Positions 8,139 to 17,652 of a stretch of 60,631 bases of DNA are shown piece by piece. The DNA is taken from contig CANJXI010000014.1 in NCBI GenBank assembly GCA_947478785.1, positions 1-60,631 of the forward strand, in the 5' to 3' direction. Under the pieces are notes generated by a model. The model was given only the letters and a program-made list of their open reading frames with translations, was not told the origin of the DNA and did no database searches. Both the position numbers and the translations under genes were made by a program. Each line of letters opens with the position of its first letter. Within the stretch, counting starts at the first letter, position 1. This stretch comes from Caulobacteraceae bacterium (lineage in GTDB: Bacteria > Pseudomonadota > Alphaproteobacteria > Caulobacterales > Caulobacteraceae).

Positions 8139-8879
8139 ATGAAGACCTTCCTGATCCTCGCGGCCGCCCTCTCCCTCGCCGGCCCGGCGCTGGCCGGCCA
8201 GGCGGTGACGCTGAAGGCCGACACCTTCGACGCCGACGGCATGGTGACGCTGGGCGACCTGTTCGACGGCGCGGGCGCCGCGGCCCGCGTGCCAGTGGCC
8301 GCCCGGACCGGCTCGGGCATCGTGCTGGACGCCGCCGCCGTGCAGATGATCGCGCGGCGCGCCGGCCTCGACTGGGGCAACGCCGAGGGGCTGCGCAAGA
8401 TCGTGGTCCGCGGCGGCGCCGTGGGCCAGGCCGCCGGATCGCCCGCCCAGGGCAACATCGACGTCCTGACCTACGCCCGCAGCCTGTCGGCCGGCGAGAT
8501 CGTGCAGCCCTCGGACCTGGTCTGGGGCAAGGCGGCCGCCGCGCCGGCCGATGCGCCCTCCGACCCCGACGCGGTGATCGGCATGGCCGCCAAGCGCCCC
8601 TTGCGGGCCGGCGCCTCGGTCGCGGCGCGCGACGTGGGCGCGGCCCAGGTGCTGAAGGCCGGCGACATCGTTACCGTCACCTACGACTCCGGCGGCATCT
8701 CGCTGTCGATGCAGGGCAAGGCGATGGCCGCGGCCGGCGTCGGCGAGACCACCAGCGTCCAGAATCCGGTCTCCAAGAAGATCGTCCAGGCCCTGGTCAC
8801 CGGGCCCGGCCAGGCCGTGGTCGGCCCGCAGGCCGACGCGATCAAAACCACCCGCTCCACCCGCTACGCCGTCCGTTGA
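8139..8879 (+). CDS. flgA: Flagellar P-ring assembly chaperone FlgA
   Basis: FlgA is a periplasmic chaperone for assembly of the FlgI P-ring. The 246-residue product has a Sec signal peptide (cleavage expected after ALAG near residue 20), an N-terminal region with VTLGDLFDGAG, and a C-terminal SAF/ChapFlgA domain (about 115-240, with PLRAGASVAARDV and GDIVTVTYDSGGISLSMQGKA). It starts 3 bases after flgG; the flgI gene it would serve is not in the window. Confidence 0.9.
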   Translation: MKTFLILAAALSLAGPALAGQAVTLKADTFDADGMVTLGDLFDGAGAAARVPVAARTGSGIVLDAAAVQMIARRAGLDWGNAEGLRKIVVRGGAVGQAAGSPAQGNIDVLTYARSLSAGEIVQPSDLVWGKAAAAPADAPSDPDAVIGMAAKRPLRAGASVAARDVGAAQVLKAGDIVTVTYDSGGISLSMQGKAMAAAGVGETTSVQNPVSKKIVQALVTGPGQAVVGPQADAIKTTRSTRYAVR

Positions 8880-8893
8880 GAAGGATCATCCGC

Positions 8894-9625
8894 ATGCGTC
8901 TTCGTCTCGCAGCCCTCGTCGCCCTGGCCCCGCTGGCCGCCTGCTCCACCATCACCGAGGCGGTGAAGGGCCCGGAGCTGACGCCGGTCGGCTATCCCGC
9001 CTCGCTCGCCCCGCAGAGCCAGGTGATCCTGGCCTCCGCCCGCGACGGCATCCCGCAGCCGGCCAGCGCCAATTCGCTGTGGCGCTCGGGCGCGCGGGCC
9101 TTCTTCATCGACCAGCGGGCCGGCAAGGTGGGCGACATCCTGACGGTGCAGATCGACATCGACGACAGCGCCAAGACCAGCAACTCGACCTCCAGCTCGC
9201 GCACCTCGGGGATCACCGCCGGGGTGCCGCACTTCTTTGGCCTGGAATCGACGCTGGGGAAAATCCTGCCGGGCGGCTTCGATCCGGCCAACGCCATCGA
9301 GACCAAGTCCAACAGCGCCAACGCCGGCGCCGGCGCGGTGAACCGCGCCGAGAAGATCAGCCTGACCATCGCCGCCGTCGTCAGCGCGGTGCTTCCCAAC
9401 GGCAACCTGGTGATCCAGGGCACCCAGGAGGTGCGCACCAACACCGACGTGCGCCAGCTGACCGTGGCCGGGATCGTGCGGCCGGAGGACATCTCGTCGT
9501 CCAACACCATCAAGCACACCCAGATCGCCGAGGCCCGGATCAGCTACGGCGGCCGCGGCGACATCAGCCGCGTGCAGAAGACCCCGGCCGGCCAGTCGCT
9601 GGTGGAACGCTTCACGCCGTTCTGA
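8894..9625 (+). CDS. flgH: Flagellar L-ring lipoprotein FlgH
   Basis: FlgH forms the outer-membrane L-ring. From the ATG at 8894 the product is 243 residues with a lipoprotein signal and lipobox LAAC (lipidated Cys about residue 17). Conserved FlgH stretches include VGDILTVQIDIDDSAKTSNS and NGNLVIQGTQEVRTN. I chose 8894 because GAGAAGGA lies 8 bases upstream; an in-frame TTG at 8876 would overlap flgA and spoil the signal peptide. It is the last recognised flagellar gene of this operon. Confidence 0.94.
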   Translation: MRLRLAALVALAPLAACSTITEAVKGPELTPVGYPASLAPQSQVILASARDGIPQPASANSLWRSGARAFFIDQRAGKVGDILTVQIDIDDSAKTSNSTSSSRTSGITAGVPHFFGLESTLGKILPGGFDPANAIETKSNSANAGAGAVNRAEKISLTIAAVVSAVLPNGNLVIQGTQEVRTNTDVRQLTVAGIVRPEDISSSNTIKHTQIAEARISYGGRGDISRVQKTPAGQSLVERFTPF

Positions 9626-9630
9626 GTGCG

Positions 9631-10095
9631 ATGCGCCGCCTGATCGCTCTTGGCCTGATCTTCGCGCTCGGCGGCTGCGCGCTGCCGAAGGAGCGCGCTG
9701 GGCCCGGCGAACGCTGGATCCGGGACACCAGCCCGGAGGGCCTCGCCACCCTGGCGCTCGGCGTCCCGGACACGGACGACCTGAGGGTGATGATGTCCTG
9801 CCGGCCGCGTTCGGGCGCGGTCGACCTGACCATCGTCGGGCGCCCAGGCGACCCGGCCGTGATCGAGATGCATTCGGGCAAGGTCTGGAACCCCTACCCC
9901 GCCGCTGGTCACGCCGACGAAGAGAACCCGGGCGCCGTCGACATCGATCTCAAGCTTTCGGCCGCCGATCCCGTGCTCAGGAACCTGGCCGACACCGGCG
10001 GCCTGACCCTGGTCTTCGGCGAACGGATCACGGTGTTGCCCAACGCCTTCGCCCCGGCCCACGACTTCCTGGCGGTGTGCCGACTGCCCAGGTGA
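9631..10095 (+). CDS. Small putative lipoprotein downstream of flgH
   Basis: The 154-residue product starts MRRLIALGLIFALGGCALP, a clear lipoprotein signal with lipobox LGGC. The mature part (SPEGLATLALGVPDTDDLRVMMSCRPRSG and a later VFGERITVLP) looks like a small beta-rich periplasmic or outer-membrane-anchored domain. It starts 5 bases after the flgH stop on the same strand and so is probably cotranscribed with the L-ring gene. I do not recognise a named family; a flagellar role is only suggested by position. Confidence 0.75.
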   Translation: MRRLIALGLIFALGGCALPKERAGPGERWIRDTSPEGLATLALGVPDTDDLRVMMSCRPRSGAVDLTIVGRPGDPAVIEMHSGKVWNPYPAAGHADEENPGAVDIDLKLSAADPVLRNLADTGGLTLVFGERITVLPNAFAPAHDFLAVCRLPR

Positions 10096-10146
10096 CAATC
10101 GATGGCCAAGGGCGCCCCCTGCGGCCTATGGTCGAGAGGCCGGGCG

Positions 10147-10180
10147 GGTCCCAACAGCCAGCGTGACGACTGGCGGGACC
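10147..10180 (+). promoter_or_regulatory. Hairpin just upstream of the cocE-like gene
   Basis: GGTCCC (10147-10152) and GCCAG (10157-10161) pair with CTGGC (10170-10174) and GGGACC (10175-10180), giving an 11-bp stem with a 4-base bulge and 8-base loop. The ribosome-binding site GGGAGGAA follows at once. It could terminate readthrough from the lipoprotein gene or affect initiation of the next; no T-run follows, so its role is open. Confidence 0.35.
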
Positions 10181-10195
10181 GGGAGGAACAAGGCG

Positions 10196-12121
10196 ATGCC
10201 ATCGGGGACCGGGCGCTTGGGCGCATTCATGGCGTTCATCGGGACCGGGAGCGTGTTGGCCCTGGCCACGGCCAGCGCAGTGCTTTGCCTCGCATCGGGT
10301 CCAGCGTCCGCCGAGCCACCGAAGGTCACCTGTTCGCTGGCGGAAACACCGATGCGCGACGGGACCCTGCTCCACGCCGAGATCTACCAGCCCGCGACGC
10401 CCGGCCGCCATCCGGTGATCGTCACGCGCAATCCCTACGGCCTGCTCGGCGACGGCTGTTTCCAGGGCGGCTTCGGATCCCGCGCCGCGGAATGGGCCAG
10501 GCTGGGCTACGTGAGCATCCTGCAGCAGACGCGCGGCACGCGGTTCTCGCAGGGCGTCTTCCATCCCTTCTTCCAGGAACAGACGGACGGCTATGACACC
10601 ATAGAATGGGCCGCGGCCCAGCCCTGGTCGAACGGCAAGGTCGCGACGGCGGGCGGCTCTTATCTCGGGGTTACCGAGTGGCAGCCGGCCCTGCTGGCGC
10701 CGCCCCACCTCGTAGCGATCACACCCGGCATCACGGCCTCCGACTATCGCGATGATTGGGTGGGTCGAAACGGCGTCCCGGACCTGCTGTTCAATCGGAA
10801 CTGGGGGCTGCTGTGGGTGACCGACGCCATCCGCCGCCGGATGGTCGAGCAACACGCCGCTCCCAGCGAGATCGACCAGCAGATCGCCGCCTGGACGAAG
10901 CAGGCGGCGCAGAACAAGAACTGGCAGTGGTCGCTGCCGCTCGCGGGCGATTGGGGCGACACCCAGGTGGCGAACACCGGCCTCACCATCCGGCAACTCG
11001 CGCCGCAGAACTGGGAATGGGCCGCGCACCCCACCTACGACTCCTATTGGGCGACGATCGACGTCGAGCAGCAATGGGGAAAGGTTGTCGCGCCGGCCCT
11101 GGTCTCCGGCGGCTGGTATGACCTGTTCTCCGTCGGGACGATCCGCAATTTCGCGGGCATGCGCGCCCACGGCGGATCAGAACTGGCCCGCAAGGGCGCA
11201 ATGCTGGTCATGGATTGCTGCGGCCACGGGCTGCCCTACCAATCCCTGCCGGGGACCATCAACTGGGGTCCGGACAGGACCAACATCCAATCCCTGACGG
11301 CGCGGTTCATCGACTACTACGTCAACGGTGTCGACAACGGCTTCACGGCCTTGCCGTCCGTGCAGCTCACGGTCCTCGCGCCCCCCGATTCCGGCACGCA
11401 GGGCGACAACTTCATGGTCTACGCCAACGCCTATCCGCTGCCGGGCACGACCTACGCCAGGTACCTGCTGGACAGCGGCGGCCACGCCAACACCCGCCTT
11501 GGCGACGGTGTCCTGCTGGATTCCGCCCAGGCGGCCAAGGGACCGGCGGACCACTTCACCTACGACCCCGCCGATCCTGTGCCGACGGTGGGCGGCAACG
11601 ATGGCCATACGAGCTCGCAGGCCCGCACGCTTGACCAGTCCGACGTCGAAAAGCGGAACGACGTCCTCGTCTACACAAGCGCGCGCCTCGACAAGTCGCT
11701 GCCGGTCATCGGACCCGTGAAGGTCCGCTTCTGGGCCGTCAGCTCGGCCCGGGACACGGACTTCACCGCGAAGCTCGTGGACGTGCATCCGGACGGATAC
11801 GCCCACAATGTGCTCGATCGCATCGTCCGGGCGCGTTACCGGGCGGGCAAGACGTCAAAGCCCAAGCTGATCAAGCCCGGCAAGGCCTATGAATATGAGA
11901 TCTATCTGGGCGACACCGCGACCCTGTTCAAACCCGGCCACCGCATCCGGCTGGAGATCAGCTCGTCGAACTTCCCGCACTACGCGCGCAATCTGAACAC
12001 GGGGCTGTCGAACGAGACCACCGACAAGATGGTGGTCGCCCACCAGACCATCCTGCACGACACCGCGCACCCGTCGTTCGTCGAGATACCGCTCGCCCCC
12101 AGGAGTGTGCTTCCGAACTAG
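10196..12121 (+). CDS. Secreted CocE/NonD-family (S15) hydrolase
   Basis: The product is an alpha/beta hydrolase of the CocE/X-Pro dipeptidyl-peptidase family, acting on acyl esters or amides. From the ATG at 10196, which follows GGGAGGAA by 7 bases, it has 641 residues with a signal peptide (to about 39, ASA-EPP). The triad can be placed: Ser155 in GGSYLG, Asp309 in GGWYDLF and His344 in CCGHG. A C-terminal jelly-roll domain follows (about 440-640). It is monocistronic between the flagellar operon and dxs. Its TAG stop is formed by the left end of a 118-bp repeat. The natural substrate is unknown. Confidence 0.88.
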   Translation: MPSGTGRLGAFMAFIGTGSVLALATASAVLCLASGPASAEPPKVTCSLAETPMRDGTLLHAEIYQPATPGRHPVIVTRNPYGLLGDGCFQGGFGSRAAEWARLGYVSILQQTRGTRFSQGVFHPFFQEQTDGYDTIEWAAAQPWSNGKVATAGGSYLGVTEWQPALLAPPHLVAITPGITASDYRDDWVGRNGVPDLLFNRNWGLLWVTDAIRRRMVEQHAAPSEIDQQIAAWTKQAAQNKNWQWSLPLAGDWGDTQVANTGLTIRQLAPQNWEWAAHPTYDSYWATIDVEQQWGKVVAPALVSGGWYDLFSVGTIRNFAGMRAHGGSELARKGAMLVMDCCGHGLPYQSLPGTINWGPDRTNIQSLTARFIDYYVNGVDNGFTALPSVQLTVLAPPDSGTQGDNFMVYANAYPLPGTTYARYLLDSGGHANTRLGDGVLLDSAQAAKGPADHFTYDPADPVPTVGGNDGHTSSQARTLDQSDVEKRNDVLVYTSARLDKSLPVIGPVKVRFWAVSSARDTDFTAKLVDVHPDGYAHNVLDRIVRARYRAGKTSKPKLIKPGKAYEYEIYLGDTATLFKPGHRIRLEISSSNFPHYARNLNTGLSNETTDKMVVAHQTILHDTAHPSFVEIPLAPRSVLPN

Positions 12122-12235
12122 ACCCTTTCCGATTCAAGTGGACTCACTTGAATCGGATGAAAAGGGTCTATCTTCAAATGTTTAGAGCGCGTCGGACGGG
12201 TGAACCGGTATCCACTTCACCCTGACGCGCTCTAG
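12118..12235. repeat. 118-bp double-hairpin repeat, copy 1
   Basis: The element begins and ends with CTAG and is the same length as the copy at 42826-42943, differing at only 4 positions. Hairpin 1 pairs GACCCTTT + CCGATTCAAGTG with the mirrored arm ending AAAAGGGTC. Hairpin 2 pairs TAGAGCGCGTC with GACGCGCTCTA around an ACCGGTATCCAC core. The left CTAG carries the TAG stop of the cocE-like gene and the right one the TAG stop of dxs. It probably acts as a shared bidirectional terminator. Confidence 0.85.
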
Positions 12236-14148
12236 GCCCGCCGCCCCGCCGCCGCCGCGTTGTCGACGCCCAGCGCACTGAGCGCGCCGCGGACGATGCC
12301 CTCGGCGTCGAGGCCGGCCTGGGCGTAGAGGGCGGCCGGCGTGTCCTGGTCCTGGAAGACGTCGGGCAGGACCAGGGTGCGGACCTTCAGGCCACGGTCG
12401 AGCGCGCCGTGCTCGGCCAGCGCCTGCAGGACGAACCCGCCGAAGCCGCCGGTGGCGCCCTCCTCCACCGTGATCAGCGCCTCGTGCTCGCGGGCGAGCC
12501 GCAGCACCAGGTCCACGTCCAGCGGCTTGGCGAAACGGGCGTCGGCCACGGTGACCGAGAAGCCGCGGGCGGCCAACAGGTCGGCGGCCTTCAGGCTTTC
12601 GGCCAGGCGCGTGCCGAAGGACAGGATGGCGACGGCGGCGCCCTCGCGGACGATGCGGCCCTTGCCGATCTCCAGCGGCTCGGCCAGCGCCGGGATCTCC
12701 ACGCCCGTCCCCTCGCCGCGCGGATAGCGGAAGGCGGACGGGCGGTCGTCGATGGCCACGGCGGTGGCGATGACGCGGGCAAGCTCGGCCTCGTCGGACG
12801 GGCCCATCAGGATCATCCCGGGCAAGGCGCCCATGAAGCCGATGTCGAAGGCGCCGGCATGCGTCGGCCCGTCGGCGCCCACCAGCCCCGCGCGGTCCAT
12901 GGCGAAGCGCACCGGCAGGCGCTGGATCGCCACGTCGTGGACCACCTGGTCGTAGCCGCGCTGCAGGAAGGTGGAATAGATCGCCGCGAAAGGCTTCATC
13001 CCGTCGGCGGCCATGCCGGCGGCGAAGGTGACCGCGTGCTGTTCGGCGATGCCGACGTCGAACGTCCGATCCGGAAAGCGCTCGCCGAAGAGGTCGAGGC
13101 CCGTGCCGGAGGGCATGGCCGCGGTGATCGCCACGATCTTGGGGTCGAGCTCGGCCCGCTTGATCAGTTCCTGGGCGAAGACCTTGGTGTAGCTGGGGGC
13201 CGCGGCCTGACCCTTGGCCTGGAGGCCGGTGACCACGTCGAACTTGACCACCGCGTGGTGCTTGTCGGCGGCGTTCTCGGCGGGCGCGTAGCCCTTGCCC
13301 TTCTGGGTGACCACGTGGACCAGCACGGGCTTGTCCTCGATGGCCCGGGCGTTCTGCAGCACATGGACCAGCGCATCCATGTCGTGGCCGTCGATCGGTC
13401 CCACGTAATAGAAGCCCAGCTCCTCGAAGAAGGTGCCGCCGGTGACCATGCCGCGGACGTATTCCTCGGCCTTGCGGGCGGCTTCCTGCATGGGCTTGGG
13501 GAAGGCCTTGGAGACCGCCTTGCCGACCCGGCGGATCGAACGGTAACCGCCGCCGGAGACCAGGCGGGCCATGTAGGCGCTCATGCCGCCGACCGGCGGG
13601 GCGATCGACATGTCGTTGTCGTTGAGGATGACGGTCAGCTGGCGGGTGGTGTCGGCGGCGCTGTTCATCGCCTCGTAGGCCATGCCGGCGCTCATCGAGC
13701 CGTCGCCGATGACGGCGACCACCTTGTTGTCCTGGCCCTTCTGGTCGCGGGCGGCGGCGAAGCCCAGGGCCGCCGAGATCGAGGTCGCCGCGTGCGCCGC
13801 GCCAAAGGGATCGTATTCGCTCTCGGCGCGCTTGGTGAAGCCCGACAGCCCGCCACCCTGGCGCAGGGTGCGGATCCGGTCCCGGCGGCCGGTGAGGATC
13901 TTGTGCGGATAGGCCTGGTGGCCGACGTCCCAGATCAGGATGTCGTCCGGCGTCTGGTAGACGTGGTGGAGGGCGACCGTGAGTTCGACGACGCCCAGGC
14001 CCGCGCCCAGGTGTCCGCCGGTCTGGGACACCGCGTCGATGGTCTCCGCGCGCAACTCGTCGGCCAGCTGGCGGAGTTGGGCGATCGAAAACCCGCGCGT
14101 GTCGGCCGGCGTGGCGATGGTGTCGAGGAGCGGAGTTTCGGGCGGCAT
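12232..14148 (-). CDS. dxs: 1-deoxy-D-xylulose-5-phosphate synthase
   Basis: Dxs condenses pyruvate and glyceraldehyde 3-phosphate, the first step of the MEP isoprenoid pathway, using thiamine diphosphate. The 638-residue product has the TPP motif [15 protein letters not shown] (about residues 153-167), the transketolase middle domain ([21 protein letters not shown]) and the C-terminal transketolase domain. Length is typical. It lies 30 bases downstream of ispA, so two isoprenoid steps are encoded together. Its TAG stop lies in the right end of the 118-bp repeat. Confidence 0.97.
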   Translation of the reverse strand: MPPETPLLDTIATPADTRGFSIAQLRQLADELRAETIDAVSQTGGHLGAGLGVVELTVALHHVYQTPDDILIWDVGHQAYPHKILTGRRDRIRTLRQGGGLSGFTKRAESEYDPFGAAHAATSISAALGFAAARDQKGQDNKVVAVIGDGSMSAGMAYEAMNSAADTTRQLTVILNDNDMSIAPPVGGMSAYMARLVSGGGYRSIRRVGKAVSKAFPKPMQEAARKAEEYVRGMVTGGTFFEELGFYYVGPIDGHDMDALVHVLQNARAIEDKPVLVHVVTQKGKGYAPAENAADKHHAVVKFDVVTGLQAKGQAAAPSYTKVFAQELIKRAELDPKIVAITAAMPSGTGLDLFGERFPDRTFDVGIAEQHAVTFAAGMAADGMKPFAAIYSTFLQRGYDQVVHDVAIQRLPVRFAMDRAGLVGADGPTHAGAFDIGFMGALPGMILMGPSDEAELARVIATAVAIDDRPSAFRYPRGEGTGVEIPALAEPLEIGKGRIVREGAAVAILSFGTRLAESLKAADLLAARGFSVTVADARFAKPLDVDLVLRLAREHEALITVEEGATGGFGGFVLQALAEHGALDRGLKVRTLVLPDVFQDQDTPAALYAQAGLDAEGIVRGALSALGVDNAAAAGRRA

Positions 14149-14178
14149 CCGACTAACGCGAACTGGATTGTGGCGACA

Positions 14179-15078
14179 TCAGTTGCGGCGCTCTAACACG
14201 AAATCGACGCTGGCCCGCAGGAATTCAGCCGCCCCGCCGAAGGGTTCGAGGTGCGCCTTGGTCTGGTCGGCGAGCAGGGCCAACCGGCCCCGCGCGGCGT
14301 CGACCCCCAGCAGGGTGACGAAGTTGGCCTTGCCGCGCGCCGCGTCCTTGCCCACCGCCTTGCCCAGGGCCTCCGCGTCGCCCTCGGCGTCCAGCAGGTC
14401 GTCGACGATCTGGTAGGCCAGGCCCAGGTCGTGGGCGAAGGCCAAGAGCGCGTGACGCTCGGCGTCCTGGGCGTGGGCCAGGACCAGCGGCAGTTCGAAG
14501 GCGCAGGCGATCAGGGCGCCGGTCTTGAGGCGCTGCATCCGCGCCACCCCGCCCAGGTCGTCGCGCACCCCCAGGATGTCGATCATCTGGCCGCCGCACA
14601 TGCCGCGCGCGCCCGAGGCCAGCGCCAGCCGCATGACGAGCTCGGCGCGGATCGCCCCGTCGGAATGGGTGTCCGGGTGGGCGAGGATCTCGAAGGCCGC
14701 GGTCTGCAGGGCGTCGCCGGCCAGGACGGCGGTCGCCTCGTCATAGGCCTTGTGCACGGTGGGCCGCCCCCGGCGCATGTCGTCGTCGTCCATGCAGGGC
14801 AGGTCGTCGTGGATCAGGCTGTAGGCCTGGATGCACTCGAGCGCGCAAGCGGCCCGCAGGACGGACCGTTCCGGCAGGTCGAACATCCGCCCGGTCTCCA
14901 GCGCGAAATAGGTGCGCAGACGCTTGCCGGGCCCGAGCGCCGCGTAGCGCATGGCCTCCGTCAGCCTGGCCTCCGGACCGTCGGCGCGCGGCAGGAGTTC
15001 GTCGAGCGCGACGGTCACCAGGTCGGCGGCCTCGGCGACCCGGCGGGCGAGCGCGGCCCCACTGAGGTCGGACGCCAT
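14179..15078 (-). CDS. ispA: Farnesyl/polyprenyl diphosphate synthase
   Basis: This enzyme condenses DMAPP or GPP with IPP to make short-chain prenyl diphosphates. The 299-residue product has both aspartate-rich motifs: [10 protein letters not shown] (first, about residues 95-104) and DDLLD (second, about 232-236), plus GPGKRLR near residue 50. Length matches IspA (about 300). Its ATG overlaps the xseB stop (ATGA), the conserved xseB-ispA-dxs order of many proteobacteria. Product chain length (C15 or C20) cannot be fixed from sequence alone. Confidence 0.94.
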   Translation of the reverse strand: MASDLSGAALARRVAEAADLVTVALDELLPRADGPEARLTEAMRYAALGPGKRLRTYFALETGRMFDLPERSVLRAACALECIQAYSLIHDDLPCMDDDDMRRGRPTVHKAYDEATAVLAGDALQTAAFEILAHPDTHSDGAIRAELVMRLALASGARGMCGGQMIDILGVRDDLGGVARMQRLKTGALIACAFELPLVLAHAQDAERHALLAFAHDLGLAYQIVDDLLDAEGDAEALGKAVGKDAARGKANFVTLLGVDAARGRLALLADQTKAHLEPFGGAAEFLRASVDFVLERRN

Positions 15079-15320
15079 CAGCTGAACTCGGCGGCTTCGA
15101 CTCCCGGCGCGCCGCCCGCGCCCATGACGATCTTCTCGACCCGCAGGCGCGCGGCCTCGAGCCGCGTCTCGCAGTGCGCCTTCAGGGCGGCGCCGCGCTC
15201 GTACATGCGGATGGAATCCTCCAGCGGCGCCTGACCGGACTCCAGCCGGGCGACGATCTGCTCGAGCTCGGCCAGCGCCTGTTCGAAGGTCAGGGCCTCA
15301 ATCGCGGCGGGCTCGGACAT
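15078..15320 (-). CDS. xseB: Exodeoxyribonuclease VII small subunit
   Basis: XseB is the small subunit of exonuclease VII, which degrades single-stranded DNA. The 80-residue product has the signature [32 protein letters not shown] (split here: [16 protein letters not shown], then [11 protein letters not shown]), a two-helix coiled coil. The start is ATG at 15318-15320. It overlaps ispA by 4 bases. The large subunit xseA is not in this window. Confidence 0.94.
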   Translation of the reverse strand: MSEPAAIEALTFEQALAELEQIVARLESGQAPLEDSIRMYERGAALKAHCETRLEAARLRVEKIVMGAGGAPGVEAAEFS

Positions 15321-15352
15321 GGGTCGTTCCTGGGGGTTCGGAGCAGACGCTA

Positions 15353-15973
15353 CTAGAACCGCTCGAAGCGGCGCGTCGACCAGTATTTGTAGCCTTCGCG
15401 CAATGTCATCCGCCAGCCGCGCTTGATCAGCGCGCGTCCGACCAGGACGTTGAAGAAGCCGTGCGCCAGGACCACCACATTCTGGCCGGCCAGCGCCATG
15501 GTCTCCAGGCCGGCCGCCGCCTTGTCGGCCCGCGCCTCGGCCTCGCGGCGGCTCTCCTCGCCGGCATGGTGGTTGAAATACCACCACCAGACCCTTGAAA
15601 AGAAACCCCAAAGTCGCGGCGATAGCCTGACCCAGCGCGGGAACGGCGGCGGCGGCAGGGGCGCCTCGATGAGCAGCGCCTCCTGGGTGAAGTCGCGACC
15701 GCCAGCCACCACCCGGGCGCTCTCGACGGCGCGCAGCCGGACGGAGGAGACCAGCACGTCGCAGCGGTCCACGAAGCCCTTGAGCATCGGCGGCGCGGTC
15801 TGGCCGGGCAGCAGGCCGCCCACCTCGTAGCGCGCCCAGAACGAACGGTACTCCTCGGCCGACAGGCGCACCTTGCGCGAGAGGGCCGGCTCGCCGTGCC
15901 GGGCAAGGGTGATCGCCCCGGGGCGGCGCGCGGAAGGCTGGGCGGCAAGCTCGGCGGTCAAGTCGCTGGCCAT
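15353..15973 (-). CDS. Histidine phosphatase superfamily protein
   Basis: The 206-residue product belongs to the phosphoglycerate-mutase-like histidine phosphatases. It has the catalytic motif [10 protein letters not shown] (His near residue 25), a second conserved arginine context [11 protein letters not shown], and the late [10 protein letters not shown] motif with the second catalytic histidine. The spacing is longer than in small SixA proteins. It lies between an HDAC-like gene (48 bases upstream) and xseB (32 bases downstream). The substrate is unknown. Confidence 0.82.
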   Translation of the reverse strand: MASDLTAELAAQPSARRPGAITLARHGEPALSRKVRLSAEEYRSFWARYEVGGLLPGQTAPPMLKGFVDRCDVLVSSVRLRAVESARVVAGGRDFTQEALLIEAPLPPPPFPRWVRLSPRLWGFFSRVWWWYFNHHAGEESRREAEARADKAAAGLETMALAGQNVVVLAHGFFNVLVGRALIKRGWRMTLREGYKYWSTRRFERF

Positions 15974-16021
15974 CCCCTGCGGCCGGCTTCGGCATGGATC
16001 CGCACGAGCCGACCTGTTCCC

Positions 16022-16945
16022 CTACCCCTCGGAAAGGGCCCGCACATGCGCTAGCGCAGAGGAGCCCAGAGCCATCAGGTCGTAACCGCCCTCGAGCGAG
16101 GACACAACCCGGCCCTTGGCGTGGCGGTTGGCCACGGCGGCGATGGCCCGGGTCGCCCAGGCGAAATCCTCGGCCTCCAGCGACTGGCCGCCACCACCCA
16201 GCGGGTCCAGCCGGTGGGCGTCGAACCCCGCCGAGACGATGATCAGGTCGGGCGCGAAGGCGTCGACCCTGGGCATCAGGCTCTCGAAGGCCTTGCGCCA
16301 AGCCTCGCGCGGCGCGCCGGCCGGAGAGATGGCGTTGGCGATATTGGCCGACGCAGGCTCCGACGGGTGGCCGCTGCCGGGCCACATGGGCCACTGCTGG
16401 ATCGAGGCCAGGAAAAGCCCCGCCTGCCCGTCGAACACCGCCTGGGTGCCGTTGCCGTGGTGGACGTCGAAATCGACCACGGCGACGCGCGCCAGGCCCG
16501 CGGCCTGGGCGGCGCGGGCGGCGATGGCGACATTGGAAAAGATGCAGAAGCCCATCGCCCTGCCCGGCTCGGCGTGATGGCCCGGCGGGCGCACGGCGCA
16601 GAAGGCCCGCTCGGCCTGGCCGGCAGCCACGGCGCGGACAGCGGCCACGGCGGCGCCCGCGGCCCGGCGCGCGGCCCCCAGGCTGCCCACCGACATGGCG
16701 GTGTCGGGATCCAGCCGGCGCAGGCCCGCCCCCGGCGCGGCCCCGAAGATGGCGTCGAGATAGGCCTTGGGATGCACCCGGGCGAGGTCGGCCTCCTCGG
16801 CCAGCGGCGCGTCCTGGACCTCAAGGTCGAGGTCGCCGTCGCTGAGCGCGTCGGTCACCGCCCGCAGCCGCTCGGGCCGTTCCGGATGGCCATCGCCCGG
16901 GCGGTGGTCGAGCATGTCCACATGGGTGTAGAGCGCGACAGACAT
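16022..16945 (-). CDS. Histone deacetylase family protein (acetylpolyamine/acetoin utilisation type)
   Basis: This is a zinc-dependent deacetylase-fold hydrolase of the HDAC/AcuC/AphA superfamily. The 307-residue product has [11 protein letters not shown] near residue 20, the active-site [16 protein letters not shown] (about 119-134), the metal ligands [11 protein letters not shown] and the late [14 protein letters not shown]. The chosen ATG at 16943-16945 gives the typical start MSVALYTH. The start codon overlaps that of the divergent GNAT gene in a CATG. In bacteria such enzymes deacetylate small amines or proteins; the substrate here is unknown. Confidence 0.9.
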   Translation of the reverse strand: MSVALYTHVDMLDHRPGDGHPERPERLRAVTDALSDGDLDLEVQDAPLAEEADLARVHPKAYLDAIFGAAPGAGLRRLDPDTAMSVGSLGAARRAAGAAVAAVRAVAAGQAERAFCAVRPPGHHAEPGRAMGFCIFSNVAIAARAAQAAGLARVAVVDFDVHHGNGTQAVFDGQAGLFLASIQQWPMWPGSGHPSEPASANIANAISPAGAPREAWRKAFESLMPRVDAFAPDLIIVSAGFDAHRLDPLGGGGQSLEAEDFAWATRAIAAVANRHAKGRVVSSLEGGYDLMALGSSALAHVRALSEG

Positions 16946-17546
16946 GGCCCATCCTAACGCCGCCGATCCGATGACACAGTCGGCAATCCGCCGCGCCGGG
17001 CCCGCCGACGCGTCGATTCTGGCCGAGATCGGCGCGCGCACCTTCACCGAGACCTTCGGGCGCCTCTATCCGCCGGAAGACCTGGCGGCCTTCCTGGCCG
17101 ACGCCTACGGGCTGGCGCGGACGGCCGCCGACCTGGACGACCCCGCAAAGGCGGCGTGGCTGGCAGAGGCGGGCGGGCAGGCGATCGGGCTGGCCCAGGC
17201 CGGCCCATGCGCCCTGCCCCACCCCGAGGTCTCGGCCTCGTGCGGGGAGTTGAAGCGGCTCTATCTGCTGCCGGCCTGGCAGAACGGCGGGCTGGGCGCG
17301 CGCCTGTTCGCCGAGGCCATGGCCTGGCTGCGGCGGGCCGGCCCGCGCGATGTCTGGATCGGGGTCTGGTCCGAGAACCTGGGCGCCCAGCGGTTCTACG
17401 CCCGGCGTGGCTTCACGAAGGTCGGCGAATACGGATTTCCGGTCGGCCGCCGGATCGACCACGAGTTCATCCTGCGGCGCGAGGCGGAGGTTTTTGCCCC
17501 AACCGTCGAAATTAGGCCGGAAACGAACACAATCCCGCCCGAATAA
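16944..17546 (+). CDS. GNAT-family N-acetyltransferase
   Basis: The 200-residue product transfers an acetyl group from acetyl-CoA to an unknown amine. It begins with the N-terminal GNAT strand AIRRAGPADASILAEIG, and has KRLYLLPAWQNGGLGARLF, the acetyl-CoA pyrophosphate-binding motif A (Q/R-x-x-G-x-G/A), and NLGAQRFYARRGF, motif B. The start is ambiguous: ATG at 16944 overlaps the HDAC-like start codon, while ATG at 16971 gives MTQSAIRR, a common beginning; neither has a strong ribosome-binding site. Confidence 0.85.
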   Translation: MAHPNAADPMTQSAIRRAGPADASILAEIGARTFTETFGRLYPPEDLAAFLADAYGLARTAADLDDPAKAAWLAEAGGQAIGLAQAGPCALPHPEVSASCGELKRLYLLPAWQNGGLGARLFAEAMAWLRRAGPRDVWIGVWSENLGAQRFYARRGFTKVGEYGFPVGRRIDHEFILRREAEVFAPTVEIRPETNTIPPE

Positions 17547-17652
17547 ACGCTGTTCGGCGAATACTATTGCATCGATTTAACCAATCCCCACCTTGGCTGT
17601 GGGCGTGGGATTTGAGAGTTTCCGGCCCGGGGATTGGGGGACGGCGGGGATC

